From contig MNCI01020918.1 in assembly GCA_015680685.1 (NCBI GenBank), forward strand, positions 249,153 to 313,152: 64,000 bases of DNA. Reading direction: 5' to 3'. This DNA comes from Gnetum montanum. Its lineage: Eukaryota > Streptophyta > Gnetopsida > Gnetales > Gnetaceae. A program made the translations under genes and the position numbers. Positions 60,409 to 64,000 of the stretch are shown here, piece after piece. Under the pieces are notes generated by a model. It was not told the DNA's origin. It ran no database searches and saw only the letters and a list, made by a program, of their open reading frames with translations. How positions within the stretch are numbered: the first letter of the stretch is position 1; each line of letters opens with the position of its first letter.

Positions 60409-61593
60409 ATTGGACAGGGCTAATAGTTGCCTTGTTCACCAAAATAAAAAAATAATTTCATTCTCATGTAACACCAAAAAAAAACCATTATTTATGACTA
60501 GACTTATTTTACATATTTGCGTGCAACTGGCTATCCACTATAATACCGATAAACCGCTGTTTATACTTTTTTTCCCTTCCGCATGTAACACCAAAAAAGC
60601 CATTATTTATGATTGGACTTTTTGCAATAATTCAGTCATGTAACACCAGCAAAAAAAACAAAACTATCGGCAACAAAACTATCGGCATATCTAAAGGCGT
60701 GAACACATAAGTTGAAAAACAAATCAAACCATCTTGATAGAGAACTTAACGTTGTTCCGAAAAACTACACTATTTGAAATACGGTACGGAGGAATCTACA
60801 CAATGGTTTTCAAAATCTTAATATCATAATCACAAAGGTAAGGAGTGGCCAAAATACCGTACACCTTACCATAGGAAGACAAGATAGTTAAATACGAATA
60901 CAAGAAGTCCAAAATGGTGCTGTGCGTAAACGTAATCAGTGCCAGGGAGATAGCGAAATCCAAGGCAAAGGTGCTGCCTGCCCATGTTTTAAACATTATG
61001 TTGCATCTAATTAAATCAATAACTATGACAAAATTCAGTATTGATAGCATTCTAATCTTAGATTAGCTTGTATAACATTTCTCTAACGAGCTCGTGCTGC
61101 ATTACCAACTTTCTTTCTTGCAATGATGATGGAGCCTTGTACAGAGAGGTATATGTTATATGTTATGCTTGGCTCTGGTTTTAGCCATTGCTCTTTCTGC
61201 TCAGGCGCGTATTACTAGGAGGTATGTGAGGAGGCTTGAGGCTTCTCAAGATATGCCGCTGAATGCTGATGTTTTTGAACCTCCCCCAGGATTTAATGCC
61301 CCACAGCAGGTGGGTCTTTATTATAATATGTATATTTTTTTCATTTCATGATTTATAGGCACTTTTTAATTTTTATTGTTTTGTTTAGGACTCTATTTTA
61401 TTGGGTTTTGAAGAAGAAAAATGTCATATATTTTGATGGGATTACAGGTTCATGTTACCCAAGGCGATGCTGAGGGCAGAGCTGTGATAGTGTCATGGAT
61501 TACTCCTTCAATGCCTGGATTACCCACTACTTTGTATGGACCAGAAAATTCCAGGTTTCAGTTTAAAGCTACAGCTCACATTCCTGCAAGATA

Positions 61594-61687
61594 CAAATAT
61601 TACAATTACACTTCCCCGGTTCATTGATCATTGCTATATCCAAATATTACAATTACACTTCCCGGTTCATTCATCATTGCGAGATCC
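61594..61687. repeat. 47-bp tandem duplication in phosphatase exon 2
   Basis: CAAATATTACAATTACACTT starts at 61594 and at 61641. Only the second copy leads in frame to FIHHCEIQNLQ. The duplication adds 47 bp and brings a stop (GTTCATTGA) into the first copy. Confidence 0.93.
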
Positions 61688-62880
61688 AGAATTTGCAGTA
61701 TAGATTATAGATTTAAAAATTGTATGGGATCATGGCAAACCGGTAAACTTTTTTATAAATCGGATCAAAAAGATTGAAACAAATGGGTGCAAGAAGGATC
61801 AGAAAGAAAGATCGAAAGTGCAAGAATCAAATTAAAATCATTAAAATATCAGTTATATCTCTTCAAGTTGGTAGTGGTATTTTTCAAATTTTTCATGTAA
61901 GAGATCAGCTAGAGTGAAAAATCAAATATAAAAATTTTAGTTTTTCACTAGCATCAGAATTAACAATAAACAATATATTAAACTTAAAAAATCAATAAAT
62001 ATATAGGACTATTCATTGGATTAAATTTCAGATCTAATTCTAAATAGGCTTCCATGTTGCCTTGCATAAATCTCAGATCTCAATGTCAATCAATCACAGA
62101 TTTCACAAACTATAATATAGATAGATTTTTGAATGCTTGTTTGCTTTCTTAGGCTGTTTCAACTCCATTCTCCAACTTTGTTTTAGTTAAATGTCGGTAG
62201 AATTTGTTCTCTAGAAGGGAAAACATGGTAGCTTGAACATTATCCTGAAACTGAAATGAAAATGAAATATCATGGAGATTAGTTAATGACAGTGGAACTG
62301 TAAGACTCCACCTCAATCAGTCACTCCTTTTCATTTTGTGTCCACCTGATTCCCCTGTTCGTAAATTAAGAAAAAAAAACATAAAGCTTTAGGAGAATAT
62401 AACATTTTTAAGCATACTATACAATGCATATGGAAATATAATAAATAATTCACTTTTCTGATTTGTTAATTTCATTTTCAATTCAACACAAAGTACTACT
62501 ATAAGATTGGTCAGGGAAGCTCATCTCGTGAATTTTATGTCACACCTCCTCCAGCGCCTGGTCCTGATCTTCCAAGTTTGGAATTATTGGTAAGCACATA
62601 TATATCCCACATTCCTGTTCGAATGCACTAATAGAATTTATTAATTACCATGATTATGGCTTTTAACCATCTATGCCACCCTAATTACCAATTGCTGCCT
62701 TAGATGCATTGCCTTTGCCAAAACTCTTAAGCTCCCATTCTTTTCTCTTTTTCTTTTTCTTTTTGTTTTTGCAGGGGATCTCGGACAAACAGAAGACTCT
62801 AACGAGACCCTTCACCATTACTTAAAAAACAGGTGGACAAACTGTCCTGTTCGTGAGAGATCTTTCATATGCAGACCGTC

Positions 62881-62924
62881 ACGCATTTCATGATAACAAG
62901 AGACGCATTTCATGATAACAAGAG
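62881..62924. repeat. 22-bp perfect tandem duplication in phosphatase exon 4
   Basis: ACGCATTTCATGATAACAAG plus AG occurs at 62881-62902 and 62903-62924. It duplicates RHAFHDNKR-coding sequence and shifts the frame. Confidence 0.97.
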
Positions 62925-63201
62925 ATGGGATACATGGGGAAGATTTGTTGAAAGGAGCACAGCATACCAACCTTGGATATGGACTATTGGAAATCATATA
63001 TTTATTTTGCTCCTGATATTGTATTAACCTTTAAACTTTCTTTAAAGCAAAATTCCATTGTTGTATGCATATGTTTTTAATATGTGTTGTTCATTGGTTA
63101 GATGCCAGTATTTTTAACGGTTTCTGGCATGTGCAGGGAGAGACTGAACCATTCAAGCCATTCACAAACCGTTACCCTATACCATACAATTCCTCCAAGA
63201 G

Positions 63202-63570
63202 CAGTAAACCATTCTGGTACCCAATCAAACGTGGTTCAGCTTACATTATAGTTCTTTCTACATACTCTGCTTTTGGTGAGGATCACCCAAACAATCTTTG
63301 AAATTAAGAATTTTTCATTTTATGGATTTTAATGCTCCTTTTAGTCCATCTTTAATTTAAACAGAAGAAGACCACAAAGAGTATTACAGTGATAGATTCA
63401 GATGCTTATGCCGTAATCATCAAACAGTACTAAACGGTACTGGTATTCAATTAAATGTGGTTCAGCTTACATTATAGTTCAGTCCTCGTACCCTGCTTTC
63501 TGTGAGGATCGTCAGATGAATTATATCTTTAGCTGATCTAGTTTAATTAAAGAAACAGAAAAAGACCACA
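63202..63570. repeat. Degenerate duplication of phosphatase exon 5 segment
   Basis: The stretch encoding [20 protein letters not shown] at 63210-63270 recurs as YWYSIKCGSAYIIVQSSYPA at about 63437-63495. The following AAGACCACAAA also recurs (63367 and 63561). Two exon-5-like units therefore stand in tandem. Confidence 0.85.
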
Positions 63571-63733
63571 AAAANAACCATGGTTAATCAATTTGATGCA
63601 CAGCCCATTTTATAACAGCAACACTTTCCATGTAATGGAAAGTGAGAGTATGAGGGTGGTGTTTGAACCGTGGTTTACACGCTACAAGATTGATGTCGTT
63701 CTTGCTGGCCATGTTCACCCTTACGAAAGATCT

Positions 63734-64000
63734 GTAAGAAGCCATTGAATTTCCTTTTTTGTTTCTTTTTTAAAATTGTAATTTTAGTTGGTACACTTAA
63801 ATTCATAATCTTAATCATCGGTCTTTCCCACCATTCATACAATCTTCCACAATTGTTCCACACTATCATTAATTGTTTACAGAGCAGAAGAGAGTGCCAT
63901 CCTCTAAAACGTAATTATTGGCAATTCATTTTAAATTTTAATAGTATTCCCATGTTTATAGGAAGGTTTAAATTGTTTTAGATGTAATTTGACAGTAATC
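63734..64000 (+). other. Phosphatase intron and beginning of unreadable 3' part
   Basis: GTAAGAAG at 63734 is a good donor. The intron runs past a TTGTTTACAG acceptor-like site at about 63880, but the sequence after it does not read as the expected next phosphatase segment. The final exon(s) lie outside the window or are lost. Confidence 0.5.

Larger units (their letters stand above)
58561..61127. other. AT-rich flank of the phosphatase gene with small repeats
   Basis: No coding sequence recognised. It contains an 85-bp tandem duplication (58661-58816), a 36-45-bp minisatellite (59107-59215), a palindromic stem (59621-59664), a 29-bp perfect duplication (60351-60408), and a repeated CATGTAACACCA motif (about 60465, 60583 and 60639). 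The promoter of the phosphatase would lie at its right end; no clear TATA box is assigned. Confidence 0.5.
61160..63733 (+). pseudogene. Purple acid phosphatase gene, disrupted (continues past window)
   Basis: A plant purple acid phosphatase, a secreted metallophosphoesterase. Exon 1 (61160-61309) encodes a signal peptide (MLCLALVLAIALSAQA) and PPGFNAPQQ. Exon 2 (61448-61697) has VHVTQGDAEGRAVIVSWIT. Exon 3 (about 62481-62589) has NTKYYYKIGQGSSSREFYVT. Exon 4 (62775-63020) has [20 protein letters not shown] and WIWTIGNH. Exon 5 (63137-63301) has [19 protein letters not shown] later exon (about 63578-63733) has [15 protein letters not shown] and GHVHPYERS. Damage: a 47-bp duplication in exon 2, no clear AG acceptor at exon 3, a 1-bp shift near 62575, an extra A near 62827, a 22-bp duplication in exon 4, GNHE changed to GNHI, GDLSY changed to RDLSY, and a repeated exon 5 segment ending in a stop. 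Most metal-ligand positions are still readable, so loss seems recent, unless assembly errors are to blame. Confidence 0.88.

Overview
The window is AT-rich plant nuclear DNA, most likely from a gymnosperm such as a conifer. The basis is GT-AG introns, two typical plant gene families (a jacalin-related lectin and a purple acid phosphatase), and a deep stack of old, decayed LTR retrotransposons. The species call is an inference. Only about 5 kb looks genic; nearly everything else is transposon.

Layout. 1-10261: a minus-strand Ty3/gypsy element (E0) cut by the left window edge. 10262-13555: AT-rich sequence without a recognisable gene. 14885-16601: an apparently intact five-exon gene for a two-domain jacalin-related lectin, with a 98-bp triplicated repeat across its stop codon and poly(A) signal. 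17140-45715 (copy A) and 45970-about 58560 (copy B): two tandem copies of a composite made of a Ty1/copia LTR-gag-protease piece joined to a LINE endonuclease/ORF1 piece in the opposite orientation. Three Ty3/gypsy elements of one superfamily are nested in these copies: E1 (20466-33605, plus, TSD ACTTC) and E2 (34753-45183, plus, TSD AATAG) in copy A, and E3 (50537-57335, minus, TSD CTAAT/CTAAC) in copy B. 58560-61127: AT-rich flank with small tandem repeats and a perfect palindrome. 61160 to the right end: a purple acid phosphatase gene broken by tandem microduplications and indels.

The gypsy family is the main point of interest. All four elements have LTRs bounded by TGATGA/TCATCA, with a few mutated ends, and a primer binding site complementary to tRNA-Asp or its decayed remnant. 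Their gag ends in an atypical CX2CX3HX3C knuckle and is followed by a retropepsin. Only E1 keeps reverse transcriptase, RNase H and integrase. E0, E2 and E3 pass straight from protease to the last codons of pol. E0, E1 and E2 also carry a large sense-strand third ORF (ORF3) downstream: a basic N-terminus, a conserved globular region, a long coiled coil and a conserved PCPW-containing C-terminal region. About 400-600 bp upstream of ORF3 each has an internal module that looks like the head of its own LTR (subfamily-specific palindromic motifs plus a TATA box), followed by a possible splice donor. E3 lacks both ORF3 and the module. I read this as a possible separate transcription unit for ORF3 inside an LTR retrotransposon; it is a hypothesis from sequence pattern alone.

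All alignments and homology calls were made by eye. Domain limits in decayed elements are approximate.
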